Source: Acidobacteriota bacterium
GTDB taxonomy: Bacteria; Acidobacteriota; Vicinamibacteria; Vicinamibacterales; JAKQTR01
DNA length: 64,000 nucleotides
Direction of reading: 5' to 3'
Assembly (NCBI GenBank): GCA_029562975.1
Contig: JAKQTR010000006.1
Span: forward strand, 1 to 64,000
The translations under genes and the position numbers were made by a program. The notes below the pieces were generated by a model. It was not told the DNA's origin. It searched no databases and saw only the letters and a list, made by a program, of their open reading frames with translations. Shown in pieces: positions 56,968 through 64,000 of the stretch (positions within the stretch are counted from its first letter, which is position 1; each line of letters begins with the position of its first letter).

Positions 56968-59226
56968 TCAGGACCGCGCGTAGTGGACGCCGATCAGGGC
57001 GTAGGCGATCCGCGGAAGGAGGTCGGGCCGCGGGAAGACCAGGTACCGCGGCTCCCAGCGCGGGGCGAACTTCTTCTTGAACTGGAAGAGCGTCCGGTAG
57101 CCGTACACCTGCGAGAAGTGCTCGAAGATGAGCCGCACCGCGCGGTCGTACGTCGACGCGGCCTGCGCGCCGCTGGCGTCGGCCATCGGAGCGACGGCCA
57201 GGCTCACCGCCTCGAGGCCCTCGCGCTTGAAGGCGAGGGCGGATTCGGCGATGAGGAGGTCCATGACGCCGGGAGGCGCGCTCGGCCGGTGGCGCATCGC
57301 GTCGAGCACGGCCGCGCGCCCCGCGCGGTAAGGGAGCCAGGTCACGAAGGCCTCCACGGTGCCGTGTGATCGGCGCGCCACGAACGTCCGCCGGTCCCGG
57401 AGGTGCTCGACGGAAAACACCGAGAGGTTGAAGCCCATCTCGCCGCCTTTCTTGCCGGCGAGCCACTCGCTCGACACGTCCTCGAGTTGGCCGTCGAGAT
57501 CCGGGTTCGGCACGTGGCGCTGGTACTCCTCGACTGCCAGGTCCGGCGCTTCGCGGCGGATCTTGTTCACGAACTGCCGCACCTTGGCGACCGCGCCGCC
57601 ACCAAGCGACCAGGTCGCCAGATCGAGGAGGGCTTCCTCTCCCACCTTGAACCAGCGCAAGCCCTGCGCGCCGTAGAGCTCGAGGTAGCGGGCGGACGCC
57701 TCGTAGAACACCGGCACCCAGTCGTTCACGCGGCAGTGCTCGACGAAGCCCGCGATGACGCCGGGAATCGCCGCTGCCTCTCCCACCGGATCGCCGACCG
57801 CGACGGCGACGCGGCTCCTCACGCGGAACCCGACGAAGGCGCGGCCGTCCACGGTGAAGTGGCGTTTGTCATCCTGCTTCGCGAAGCAGGACAGCGAATC
57901 CTGGCCGTGCTGCCATGCCAGGTCGGCCACCCTGACGCCGTCGAGGCGGGAGCGGTCGCTGCGCCACGCCACGGGCGCGAACGCCGCTGCAAGGACGTAT
58001 CCCGACGAGGCGAGGGCCAGCAGACGGAGCGACCACGCCCACGCTGCCGCCGACGGCGACGGGGGGGTGAAGGCCGGGTCCTGGAAACCCGCGATCCGCC
58101 ACGTTGTCCGCAGCGCGTCGGCCAGCGGCGGCGCAGGCCGCACGAACTCGTGCAGCCCGGCTGCTCCGTAGAGGCTGACGGTCAGGGCGAGGGCCGGCAG
58201 CGCCAGGAGCGCGTGGCGCAGTCTCAGGGGATCGGTTCGGGCCTGGAAGCGCTGACGCTGGCGCCACAGTTCGGCGGCGGTGACGGCCGCAAGCGCGGCC
58301 CGCAGCACCGATCCGTGGTGCAGCAGGTACAGCAAGGCGCTGCCCGAGGCGAGCGCCGTTGCCAGCACCCACGCAAGGCGCTTGCGCCTCGCGATCGTCC
58401 GGCCGAGGAACATGAGGCCGACCCCCGCCAGCACCATCAGCGCGCGGCTGCCGTGCGTGACCTCGAACGGGAGCCACGCGCTGAGCCGCTCGACATGGAG
58501 GATTCGGGTGCCGGCGATGCCGGTGATCGCGTTCAGCGCGCCGAGGGCCACCGCCGCCGCGGCCAGACGGCCGGTCGGGTGCAGCGCCAAGCGGCGCCCG
58601 ACCCGGTGCACGAGCAGGAGGAGGCGCAGCGCCGCCTCGCCGCCGGCTTCCACGGGGCGCCGCAGCGCGGCCACGACCGTCGCGGCTCGCGAGCGGCCGC
58701 GGAACGCCAGGGCGCCGGCAACCAGGAAGACGACGGCGAGCACCGCGGGTTCGTAGCGCCGGACGTCCGCCAGCAGCGCGTCGAGGGCGCCGCCGAACGC
58801 GTACCCGGCGAAGCCCACCACCAGACCCCACACGAGCGCCGAGGCCGTGTCGAGCGCCGTGAAGGTGAGCGGTGCCGTGCCGGATGCGCCGTAGGCTGCG
58901 GGGATCGCCACCCGGAACCCGTACAGGAAGCGCGAGGCCGGAATCAGGACGGCGCCCCTGCGCTGGAGCCAGGACTGGAGCCGCTGGAAACGGGCGTCCG
59001 TCTCGGCCTTCCGCTCCACGAACCGGCGCCCTCGCGCGCGGGCGAGCCAGAACCAGCCCTGATTCGCCGTCGCCGAGGCGAGAATCGCCGTTGCGATGAC
59101 AGGGCCGAGGCCCCAGTACCCGCGGTGGGCCAGGAAGGCGCCGGCGATCAGGAAGGCGTCGGCCTCGGCCATCACGCCGAGGAACAGCAGCAGGTGGCCG
59201 TAGTGAAGCAGTCCAGCGTGAATCAT
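56968..59226 (-). CDS. DedA domain fused to MprF-type aminoacyl-phosphatidylglycerol synthase (DUF2156)
   Basis: 752 residues. N-terminal part (about 1-180): a DedA/SNARE-associated membrane domain (VMAEADAFLIAGAFLAHRGY, RFLYGFRVAIPAAYGAS, LVWGLVVGFAGYAFGGAL). Residues about 190-415: more transmembrane helices. Residues about 422-750: a soluble catalytic domain as in MprF/LPG synthase, with SLSCFAKQDDKRHF, VGDPVG, VPVFYE, GVMDLLIAESALAFKREG and LFQFKKKFAPRWEPRYLVFP. MprF transfers Lys or Ala from aminoacyl-tRNA to PG and flips the product via its own N-terminal flippase. Here a DedA domain takes the flippase position. Divergent from an AcvB/VirJ-like hydrolase gene. Confidence 0.85.
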   Translation of the reverse strand: MIHAGLLHYGHLLLFLGVMAEADAFLIAGAFLAHRGYWGLGPVIATAILASATANQGWFWLARARGRRFVERKAETDARFQRLQSWLQRRGAVLIPASRFLYGFRVAIPAAYGASGTAPLTFTALDTASALVWGLVVGFAGYAFGGALDALLADVRRYEPAVLAVVFLVAGALAFRGRSRAATVVAALRRPVEAGGEAALRLLLLVHRVGRRLALHPTGRLAAAAVALGALNAITGIAGTRILHVERLSAWLPFEVTHGSRALMVLAGVGLMFLGRTIARRKRLAWVLATALASGSALLYLLHHGSVLRAALAAVTAAELWRQRQRFQARTDPLRLRHALLALPALALTVSLYGAAGLHEFVRPAPPLADALRTTWRIAGFQDPAFTPPSPSAAAWAWSLRLLALASSGYVLAAAFAPVAWRSDRSRLDGVRVADLAWQHGQDSLSCFAKQDDKRHFTVDGRAFVGFRVRSRVAVAVGDPVGEAAAIPGVIAGFVEHCRVNDWVPVFYEASARYLELYGAQGLRWFKVGEEALLDLATWSLGGGAVAKVRQFVNKIRREAPDLAVEEYQRHVPNPDLDGQLEDVSSEWLAGKKGGEMGFNLSVFSVEHLRDRRTFVARRSHGTVEAFVTWLPYRAGRAAVLDAMRHRPSAPPGVMDLLIAESALAFKREGLEAVSLAVAPMADASGAQAASTYDRAVRLIFEHFSQVYGYRTLFQFKKKFAPRWEPRYLVFPRPDLLPRIAYALIGVHYARS

Positions 59227-59335
59227 CGGCAGCGCGTCCTTGGCGCGGCATCAATCCTGCTTGTCCGGTCTGCAATCCCGATGCCCCTGGCGCTGGCGAG
59301 CGAACACGGGCGTCCTCAGGAGCCGGGCGGGCCAG

Positions 59336-59356
59336 CGTGGGGCGCTTTGCCCCACG
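59336..59356 (+). other. Perfect short hairpin upstream of the VirJ-like gene
   Basis: CGTGGGGC-gcttt-GCCCCACG: an 8-bp perfect stem with a 5-nt loop, about 50 bp before ATG 59404, in the 177-bp divergent region with the DedA-MprF gene. It may be an operator or an RNA hairpin; no other clear promoter element was found there. Confidence 0.35.
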
Positions 59357-59403
59357 ATGTGGCGAAATGGCACCGGCCGGATCTCGAAATGGCAGGTGGT
59401 CGC

Positions 59404-60189
59404 ATGGGATGTCGAACCCGGGCCCCGCTGCTGGCGGGGTGGCTGCTCACCGTCGCTGTCTTCCAGGCGCTGCCTTCAGCCGCCGCCGCGCAGGCGAGGA
59501 TGCCCCTGGTCGTGCGAGGCCGCACAATAGCGCTTCGAACGTACGGCCCGAGCTCTGGAGCGCCGGTCGTTGTCGCCAGCGGCGACGGTGGATGGGTCCA
59601 CCTGGGGCCGCAGGTGGCGGCACTGCTGGCGGGAGCCGGCTATCGCGTCCTCGGGCTGGACAGCCGGCAGTACCTGGAGGCCTTCACCTCGGGATCCGCC
59701 ACTCTCGAGCCGGAGGACGTGCGCCGCGACTTCGGGCAGGTGGCGGCGGTAGCCGCCCAGGGCGGCGCCGCGAAGCCCATCCTGATTGGCGTGTCGGAGG
59801 GAGCGGGCCTCTGCGTGCTGGCGGCGTCAGACGGCGCGGTGCAGGCGGCCATCCGCGGCGTGATCGCCCTTGGGTTGCCCGATGTGAACGAACTCGGCTG
59901 GCGCTGGCGTGACGCGGTCATCTACCTGACGAAAGGCGTGCCCCGCGAGCCGACGTTCAGCGTGAGCGGCATCATCGGGCGGGTGTCGCCGCTTCCCCTG
60001 GCCGCCATTCACTCGACGGGCGACGAGTTCGTCCCCGTGGCCGTCGTTCAGCGCCTGATCGCGCTTGCGCAACCGCCGAAACGCCTGTGGCTGGTCGAGG
60101 CGTCGAACCACCGCTTCAGCGGCAACGAAGGGGAGTTCCGGCGCCGGCTTCTCGAGGCGGTGGCCTGGGTGGAAGCGCCCGGCCGGTAG
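59404..60189 (+). CDS. AcvB/VirJ-like alpha/beta hydrolase, periplasmic (putative aminoacyl-lipid hydrolase)
   Basis: 261 residues: signal peptide (about 1-28) then an alpha/beta-hydrolase domain. ASGDGGWVHLGPQVAALL and VLGLDSRQYLEAF match the S-G-D-G-G-W and D-S-x-x-Y elements of VirJ/AcvB. The nucleophile elbow is IGVSEGAGLC (G-x-S-x-G), the acid lies in HSTGDEFVP, and the His in SNHRFSG. In Rhizobium and Agrobacterium AcvB hydrolyses lysyl-PG and is encoded beside the LPG synthase LpiA/MprF. The adjacent MprF-type gene here strongly supports the same role. Starts at ATG 59389 or 59404; the latter has AGGTGG before it. Confidence 0.78.
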   Translation: MGCRTRAPLLAGWLLTVAVFQALPSAAAAQARMPLVVRGRTIALRTYGPSSGAPVVVASGDGGWVHLGPQVAALLAGAGYRVLGLDSRQYLEAFTSGSATLEPEDVRRDFGQVAAVAAQGGAAKPILIGVSEGAGLCVLAASDGAVQAAIRGVIALGLPDVNELGWRWRDAVIYLTKGVPREPTFSVSGIIGRVSPLPLAAIHSTGDEFVPVAVVQRLIALAQPPKRLWLVEASNHRFSGNEGEFRRRLLEAVAWVEAPGR

Positions 60190-60201
60190 CGGCGGTCCGA
60201 C

Positions 60202-61557
60202 TCAGCGTTCGACGTCGCCCGCGAGGTCGATGCCGAACCGTCCGGCCATCCGGTAGAGGGTGCGGCGGTCGATGCCGAGCACGTCCGCCGCCCTCGTGCG
60301 GTTGCCTTTGACGGCGTCGAGCACGTGGAGGAGGTAGCGACGCTCCACCTCATCGAGCGTCGGAAGCCCATCGAACAGCCGCTCTTCAACCGGCACGCTG
60401 CGCCCGCCCATCCCGGCGGGGAGGTCCGCGATATCGATCGTCGTGCCCGGGCTGAAGAGCACCAGGCGCTCGATGGTGTTCTCGAGCTCCCGGACGTTGC
60501 CGGGCCAGTCGTGGGCCGCGAGGGCCTCGAGCGCGGGCTGCGACAGCGCGCGCTCGCGGCCGGTGCGGGCGCACGCCTGGCGCAGGAACGCCTCCACGAG
60601 CAGCGGGATGTCGGCTCGGCGTTCGCGCAGGGGCGGCACGCGGATCACCACGACGCTGACCCGGTAGAAGAGATCCTGGCGGAAGCGCCCCTCAGCGACG
60701 GCCCGCTCCAGCTCGACGTTGGTGGCGGCGACGACGCGGACGTCGAGGGCGAACGCTCTCGCGGCGCCCACGGGCCTGATCTCCCCCTCCTCGATCGCCC
60801 TGAGCAGCTTGACCTGCAGCGCGGGGGACGTCTCTCCGATCTCGTCGAGGAAGATGGTGCCTCCCCGGGCCTGCTCGAAGAAGCCTTTCGAGTCGGACAC
60901 GGCACCGGTGAACGAGCCTTTCGCGTGGCCGAAGAGCTCCGACTCGAGCAGCGTCTCCGCGATCGCGCCGCAGTTCACGGCGACGAAGGGCTTCTGGGCG
61001 CGGCGACCGTGGGCGTGGATGGCCTTCGCCACGAGCTCCTTTCCAGTCCCGCTCTCGCCGATGATGAGCACTGGCGCCTCGGCATCCGCCGCCAGGGCGA
61101 TCTGCTTGTAGACCTCGAGCATCGGCGCCGTGCGGCCGAGCAGGCCGCCGGCCAGGGCCGGCTCGCGCCGGATCTCTCCACGGTCAGGAGCCTGCGCCTG
61201 GGCCAGGGCCCGCTCCACCACGGCCTTCACCTGGGCGATGTTGAACGGTTTGCTGATGTAGTCGAAGGCGCCGGCCCGGACGGCTTCGACGGCCGTCTCG
61301 AGCGTCCCGAAGCCGCTGATCAGGACGACCTGGCAGCGCGGGTTGCGCCGTCTCGCCGCGCGGAGCACGTCGAGCCCCGATTGCGGCGCGTTCAAGTTGA
61401 TGTCGGAGATCACGGCGTCGAAGCGCTCGTTGGCGGCCCGTCTGAGCGCCTCGGCCGGGTCCGATTCGAAGACGATCCGCCGATCCGGCGACGACAGGAG
61501 CTCCGCGATGAACTGGCACGTTTCCCGGTCGTCGTCGGCGATGAGGATGTCAGCCAT
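60202..61557 (-). CDS. NtrC-family sigma-54 response regulator
   Basis: 451 residues: receiver domain with phosphoacceptor Asp52 (DAVISDINL) and Lys103 (YISKPF); sigma-54 AAA+ domain with Walker A GESGTGKE (167-174), GSFTGA (214-219, the sigma-54 loop with Ser for Ala), Walker B TIFLDEI; C-terminal Fis-type helix-turn-helix (GNRTRAADVLGIDRRTLYRM). Its start overlaps the end of the histidine kinase gene by 8 bp, so they form one two-component system. Its end lies 12 bp from the convergent VirJ-like gene. Targets are unknown. Confidence 0.93.
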   Translation of the reverse strand: MADILIADDDRETCQFIAELLSSPDRRIVFESDPAEALRRAANERFDAVISDINLNAPQSGLDVLRAARRRNPRCQVVLISGFGTLETAVEAVRAGAFDYISKPFNIAQVKAVVERALAQAQAPDRGEIRREPALAGGLLGRTAPMLEVYKQIALAADAEAPVLIIGESGTGKELVAKAIHAHGRRAQKPFVAVNCGAIAETLLESELFGHAKGSFTGAVSDSKGFFEQARGGTIFLDEIGETSPALQVKLLRAIEEGEIRPVGAARAFALDVRVVAATNVELERAVAEGRFRQDLFYRVSVVVIRVPPLRERRADIPLLVEAFLRQACARTGRERALSQPALEALAAHDWPGNVRELENTIERLVLFSPGTTIDIADLPAGMGGRSVPVEERLFDGLPTLDEVERRYLLHVLDAVKGNRTRAADVLGIDRRTLYRMAGRFGIDLAGDVER

Positions 61558-63133
61558 GTGCAGGATTCATCGTTGCCGAGGGCGACGGCAACGGGAGATC
61601 GACCGTGAACACGCTGCCCTCGCCGGCAACGCTCGTGACGCCGACGCTGCCGCCGTGCTCGACGATGACGTTGCGAGCGATGCTGAGGCCCAGCCCGGTG
61701 CCGTGCCCGGCGGCTTTCGTCGTCACCCAGGGCTGGAAGACACGGTCGGCGAGCTCGGGCGGCATCCCGACTCCGGTGTCGCTGACCTCGATGAGCGCGC
61801 GCCCCGCCCGTCCCGCTAGGCGGATGGCCAGATCGCCGCCGCCGGGCATCGCGTCGATCGCGTTGGAGACGAGGTTCAGGAGCGCAAGTTCGAGCTGCAC
61901 CGCGTCGGCCTCGACCGGCGGAACCGGCTCGCCCTCGAAGCGGAGCCTGACGCCCGCTGCCTCGAGCGCGGGACTCACGAGCGCGCACAGCCGGCGCAGC
62001 AGGGCGAGCAGGTCGACGCGGTCCCGCCTCAGCGGGCGGCGCGACCGGGAGAGCAGGTCTTTCACGATGACGGTGACCCGGTCGATCTGCTCTTCGGCGA
62101 TCTTGAGGCGACGGGCCAGGGGCGACGCGCTGTCGAGCGATTCCATCGCGAGCTGGATGTGCCCCGACACGAGGTTGAGCGGCGTGCCGATCTGATGGGC
62201 GACGGCCGACGCTGTCTCGCCTACCGCTGCGAGCTGCTGCGATCGTCCGAGTTCCTCCCGAAGCCGGAACATCTGCTGGTACAGATCCAGGAGGTCCCGG
62301 TTGCGGGCCCGCAGTTCTTCGGTCGCCTGCGACACACGCTGCTGCAGGCTCTCGTGGAGGTCCTGCAACTCGCCGAGCATGGAATTCAGCCCCGTCGCCA
62401 CCGCGCCGATCTCGTCGTTGCGACGGACCGGGGCCCGGGCGGCGAGATCGCCCCGCGTCACCTGCTCCATGGTCAGCCGGATGCCGCCGATCGGCCGCCG
62501 AATCAACCAGCGGACCAGCCATTCCACGGCGCCGAAGAGCGCGATCACCGAGCACAGCGTCGCCCAGGCCGCGATGCGGCGGCCGCGGTCGCGGAGGCGG
62601 TAGAGCGGCTCGAAGGACACGGTGACCGCCACGGCGCCGCCGACGCGGCCTCCGCCTGCGATCGGGGCCGCGATCACGCGCAGGGCGCCGGCCGTTTCGC
62701 CCAGCTCGACGCCGCGGCGTTCGATGGCGTGCTGCCCGACCGCGACCAGACCCTCGGGAACCGCCGAGGCCGTCGAGGCGAAGACGGCTGTCCGCCCGGC
62801 CTGGGTCGTCACCATCGACAGCGACCGGATCTCCGGCACCGTCTCGCCGAACGCCTTCAAGTACTGCTCGACGGCGTCCGGATCGGACAGGTCCGGACGC
62901 AGCGCGAGATCGTCCGCCGCCGCAAGCGCCGACAGCCGGGCGGTCTCGAGGAGCTCAGCCTCGAGCGTCCCCTCGACCAGACGGGACTGCAGGTAGGTGG
63001 TGGCGCCGATGACCGCGGCGATCGCGGCGGCCAGAAAGAGACTGAAACGCAGCCAGAGCGACCCCTGCCGCCGACGAACGCCCGCGCTGGAGTCGGCAGC
63101 CGGCTTCGGAGATGGCAAGGGAACCGATGGCAT
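61550..63133 (-). CDS. Membrane sensor histidine kinase (HAMP, HisKA, HATPase)
   Basis: 527 residues: two transmembrane helices (about 27-48 and 187-207) flanking a periplasmic sensor region of about 140 residues; HAMP domain (about 210-262); coiled coil; H-box with His313 (SAVAHQIGTPLN); ATPase domain with N box (LALLNLVSNAIDAM), G1 (VSDTGVGMP) and G2 (GHGTGLGLSIARN). Cognate partner of the NtrC-type regulator, encoded 8 bp overlapping. The H-x-I-G-T-P-L-N variant is typical of NtrB/AtoS-like kinases. The signal sensed is unknown. Confidence 0.92.
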   Translation of the reverse strand: MPSVPLPSPKPAADSSAGVRRRQGSLWLRFSLFLAAAIAAVIGATTYLQSRLVEGTLEAELLETARLSALAAADDLALRPDLSDPDAVEQYLKAFGETVPEIRSLSMVTTQAGRTAVFASTASAVPEGLVAVGQHAIERRGVELGETAGALRVIAAPIAGGGRVGGAVAVTVSFEPLYRLRDRGRRIAAWATLCSVIALFGAVEWLVRWLIRRPIGGIRLTMEQVTRGDLAARAPVRRNDEIGAVATGLNSMLGELQDLHESLQQRVSQATEELRARNRDLLDLYQQMFRLREELGRSQQLAAVGETASAVAHQIGTPLNLVSGHIQLAMESLDSASPLARRLKIAEEQIDRVTVIVKDLLSRSRRPLRRDRVDLLALLRRLCALVSPALEAAGVRLRFEGEPVPPVEADAVQLELALLNLVSNAIDAMPGGGDLAIRLAGRAGRALIEVSDTGVGMPPELADRVFQPWVTTKAAGHGTGLGLSIARNVIVEHGGSVGVTSVAGEGSVFTVDLPLPSPSATMNPAHG

Positions 63134-63168
63134 GTCCGATCCTTACGCGCCCGCGTCCCGGTCAGCCC

Positions 63169-63174
63169 ATTCTA
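63169..63174 (-). promoter_or_regulatory. -10 box of the histidine kinase operon
   Basis: TAGAAT on the minus strand, 35 bp before ATG 63133. No clear -35 element upstream. Confidence 0.4.
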
Positions 63175-63251
63175 CGCCGGCCGCCGGCAGGGCCGCCGGA
63201 TGAGCCGCTCCGGGGGCCGCCTGGATCCGGGCCGCGCGAGGAGCGGGGAGG

Positions 63252-63305
63252 GCGAACGCCCCGGCGAGCGGGGGAGCGCCGGCGTCGGCACGCCGGGGCG
63301 TTCGC
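63252..63305 (-). terminator. Long perfect hairpin after the helix-hairpin-helix gene
   Basis: A 15-bp perfect inverted repeat (63252-63266 with 63291-63305, core AACGCCCCGGCG) with a 24-nt loop, 10 bp past the gene's stop. There is no T-tract after it, so termination may need Rho or the element may act as a 3' end stabiliser. Confidence 0.5.
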
Positions 63306-63315
63306 ATCAGGGCGG

Positions 63316-63657
63316 CTACTTCTTGACGTGGTGTCGGGCGACGACGAGCTTGGCGACTTTCGCGTACACGGCCTCCGGCAGGATGTTCCTGGTCTTCAGC
63401 TCGGAGTTCCTGGCGTAGGGCCGGCCCTCGATGATCTTCTGGGCGTACGCCTCACCAATGCCCGGAAGGGCAGCCAGCTGCTCCTTCGTCGCGGTGTTGA
63501 GATCCAGCAGTTCAGCTGGCTTCGCGGCTGCTGTCGCCGCCGGCTTGGCGTGCTTGGCGGGGGCACCCGCCTGGATGGAGCCCGCGAACGACGGCACCGC
63601 GGCCGCCGCGAGAAGCGCAAGGCCCCCGACGAGCGATACGAGAGAGCGACGCGTCAT
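63316..63657 (-). CDS. Exported helix-hairpin-helix protein (ComEA-like)
   Basis: 113 residues: signal peptide (about 1-25, PSFAG), an Ala/Lys-rich linker, then a ComEA-type helix-hairpin-helix: LLDLNTATKEQLAALPGIGEAYAQKII. A second helical part (ELKTRNILPEAVYAKVAKLVV) completes a (HhH)2-like unit. ComEA binds DNA during natural transformation; a lone short form like this is widespread and may bind DNA or be part of another envelope complex. The start ATG 63657 gives MTRRSLVSL, a typical signal start. A strong hairpin follows the stop. Confidence 0.82.
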   Translation of the reverse strand: MTRRSLVSLVGGLALLAAAAVPSFAGSIQAGAPAKHAKPAATAAAKPAELLDLNTATKEQLAALPGIGEAYAQKIIEGRPYARNSELKTRNILPEAVYAKVAKLVVARHHVKK

Positions 63658-63982
63658 ACGAGTATTCCTACCTTCCTGCGCACCCGGCCACAAGAGGCGC
63701 CCGACCGTCATGATCGGCACCGTGCCCCGTCCGCCTTCCGGGTGATCGCGCGGACACCAGGACTGCAACAAGAAGCGTGCCGGTGCGTCGATGCCGGAAT
63801 GCGCGGCAATCCGGCGCCACGTGACGAAATCGGGTTCCTGGCGGCTTCGACAGGCGGTGCGTTCTGCCCCAGGCGGGGCAATCGGCCACACCGAGCTGCT
63901 CGGCGCGGCGGCCCGCGACTCGGGCGCCCGCCACGGCGGGCGCACGCTTGACCCCGCGTCCGGGCCGGGCCATCATCGGGCC
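63658..63982. other. Intergenic region at the window's right end
   Basis: 325 bp without a supportable gene on either strand: the open frames here have no domain signal. An ATG at 63983 (MTVAVD) could begin a rightward gene, but only six codons are in view. No -10/-35 pair could be assigned with confidence for the helix-hairpin-helix gene. Confidence 0.35.
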
Positions 63983-64000
63983 ATGACGGTTGCCGTCGAT

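Noticed and set aside
57403-59388. Long plus-strand frame opposite the DedA-MprF gene
   Set aside because: Arg/Gly-rich shadow without domains; only its 3' part from 59389-59404 on is a real gene (VirJ-like).
63730-63790. GGCACG...TTGC on the minus strand as a sigma-54 promoter for the helix-hairpin-helix gene
   Set aside because: The GG to GC spacing is 13 instead of 10, so it does not fit a -24/-12 promoter.
63983-64000. ATG (MTVAVD) at the window edge as a new gene start
   Set aside because: Only six codons are visible and no ribosome site or promoter supports it.

Overview
The window is GC-rich, almost fully coding chromosomal DNA with housekeeping genes on both strands and no phage, transposon, plasmid or CRISPR signature. 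Gene content suggests a Gram-negative didermic bacterium of the Acidobacteriota, most likely class Vicinamibacteria. This is inferred from BamD, a carboxypeptidase-regulatory-like TonB-dependent receptor, a SpoIVB-type S55 peptidase, sulfatase-TPR proteins, many ECF sigma factors and RNase J; no 16S gene is present, so the lineage is not proven.

Layout. 1-3.7 kb: end of an EEP-family hydrolase, tRNA-Val(CAC), a decayed citryl-CoA-lyase-like fragment, the salvage genes upp and hpt around an exported adenosine-type deaminase, and tRNA-Gly(CCC). 3.8-6.8 kb: phosphomannomutase and a mannose-1-phosphate guanylyltransferase-like enzyme (sugar-nucleotide supply), then pgsA. 6.8-12.5 kb: a tight leftward run def-fmt-rsmB-PASTA-rpe-thioesterase-bamD. 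13-16.7 kb: a receiver-less sigma-54 activator with an N-terminal TPR-like sensor, convergent with an exported TPR protein. 16.8-25.7 kb: two ECF sigma operons flanking a secreted propeller protein and an S55 peptidase. 25.8-33.8 kb: pepA, then RNase J-FtsK-amidase. 33.8-38.8 kb: rsmA-metalloprotease-nth-DUF3467, lexA, and a third ECF sigma/anti-sigma pair with a periplasmic coiled-coil protein. 38.9-49.6 kb: recG-rsmD-coaD, aminotransferase-pckA, rho and a sulfatase-TPR lipoprotein. 49.7-56.9 kb: a TonB-dependent receptor and the heat-shock operon hspR-cbpA-clpB. 57-64 kb: a DedA/MprF fusion divergent from an AcvB/VirJ-like hydrolase, an NtrC-type two-component system and an exported helix-hairpin-helix protein.

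Regulation can be read directly at several places. A HAIR-type inverted repeat sits on the hspR promoter. TTGAC-type -35 boxes with exact 17-bp spacers precede rho, lexA, hspR and the TonB receptor. A second group of genes (upp, the deaminase, pepA, the exported protein at 38.9 kb and others) has a -10 box only 6-9 bp before the start codon, which implies leaderless or near-leaderless mRNAs.

The strongest candidates for unusual biology are: (1) a DedA domain fused to an MprF-type aminoacyl-phosphatidylglycerol synthase, divergent from an AcvB/VirJ-like putative aminoacyl-lipid hydrolase; (2) a catalytically dead, truncated TyrA-like protein leading an ECF sigma operon; (3) a PASTA-only protein in the chromosomal slot of the PrkC kinase; (4) the HspR operator; (5) the leaderless promoter class. 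I found no sequence that clearly defines a wholly new defence or mobile system.
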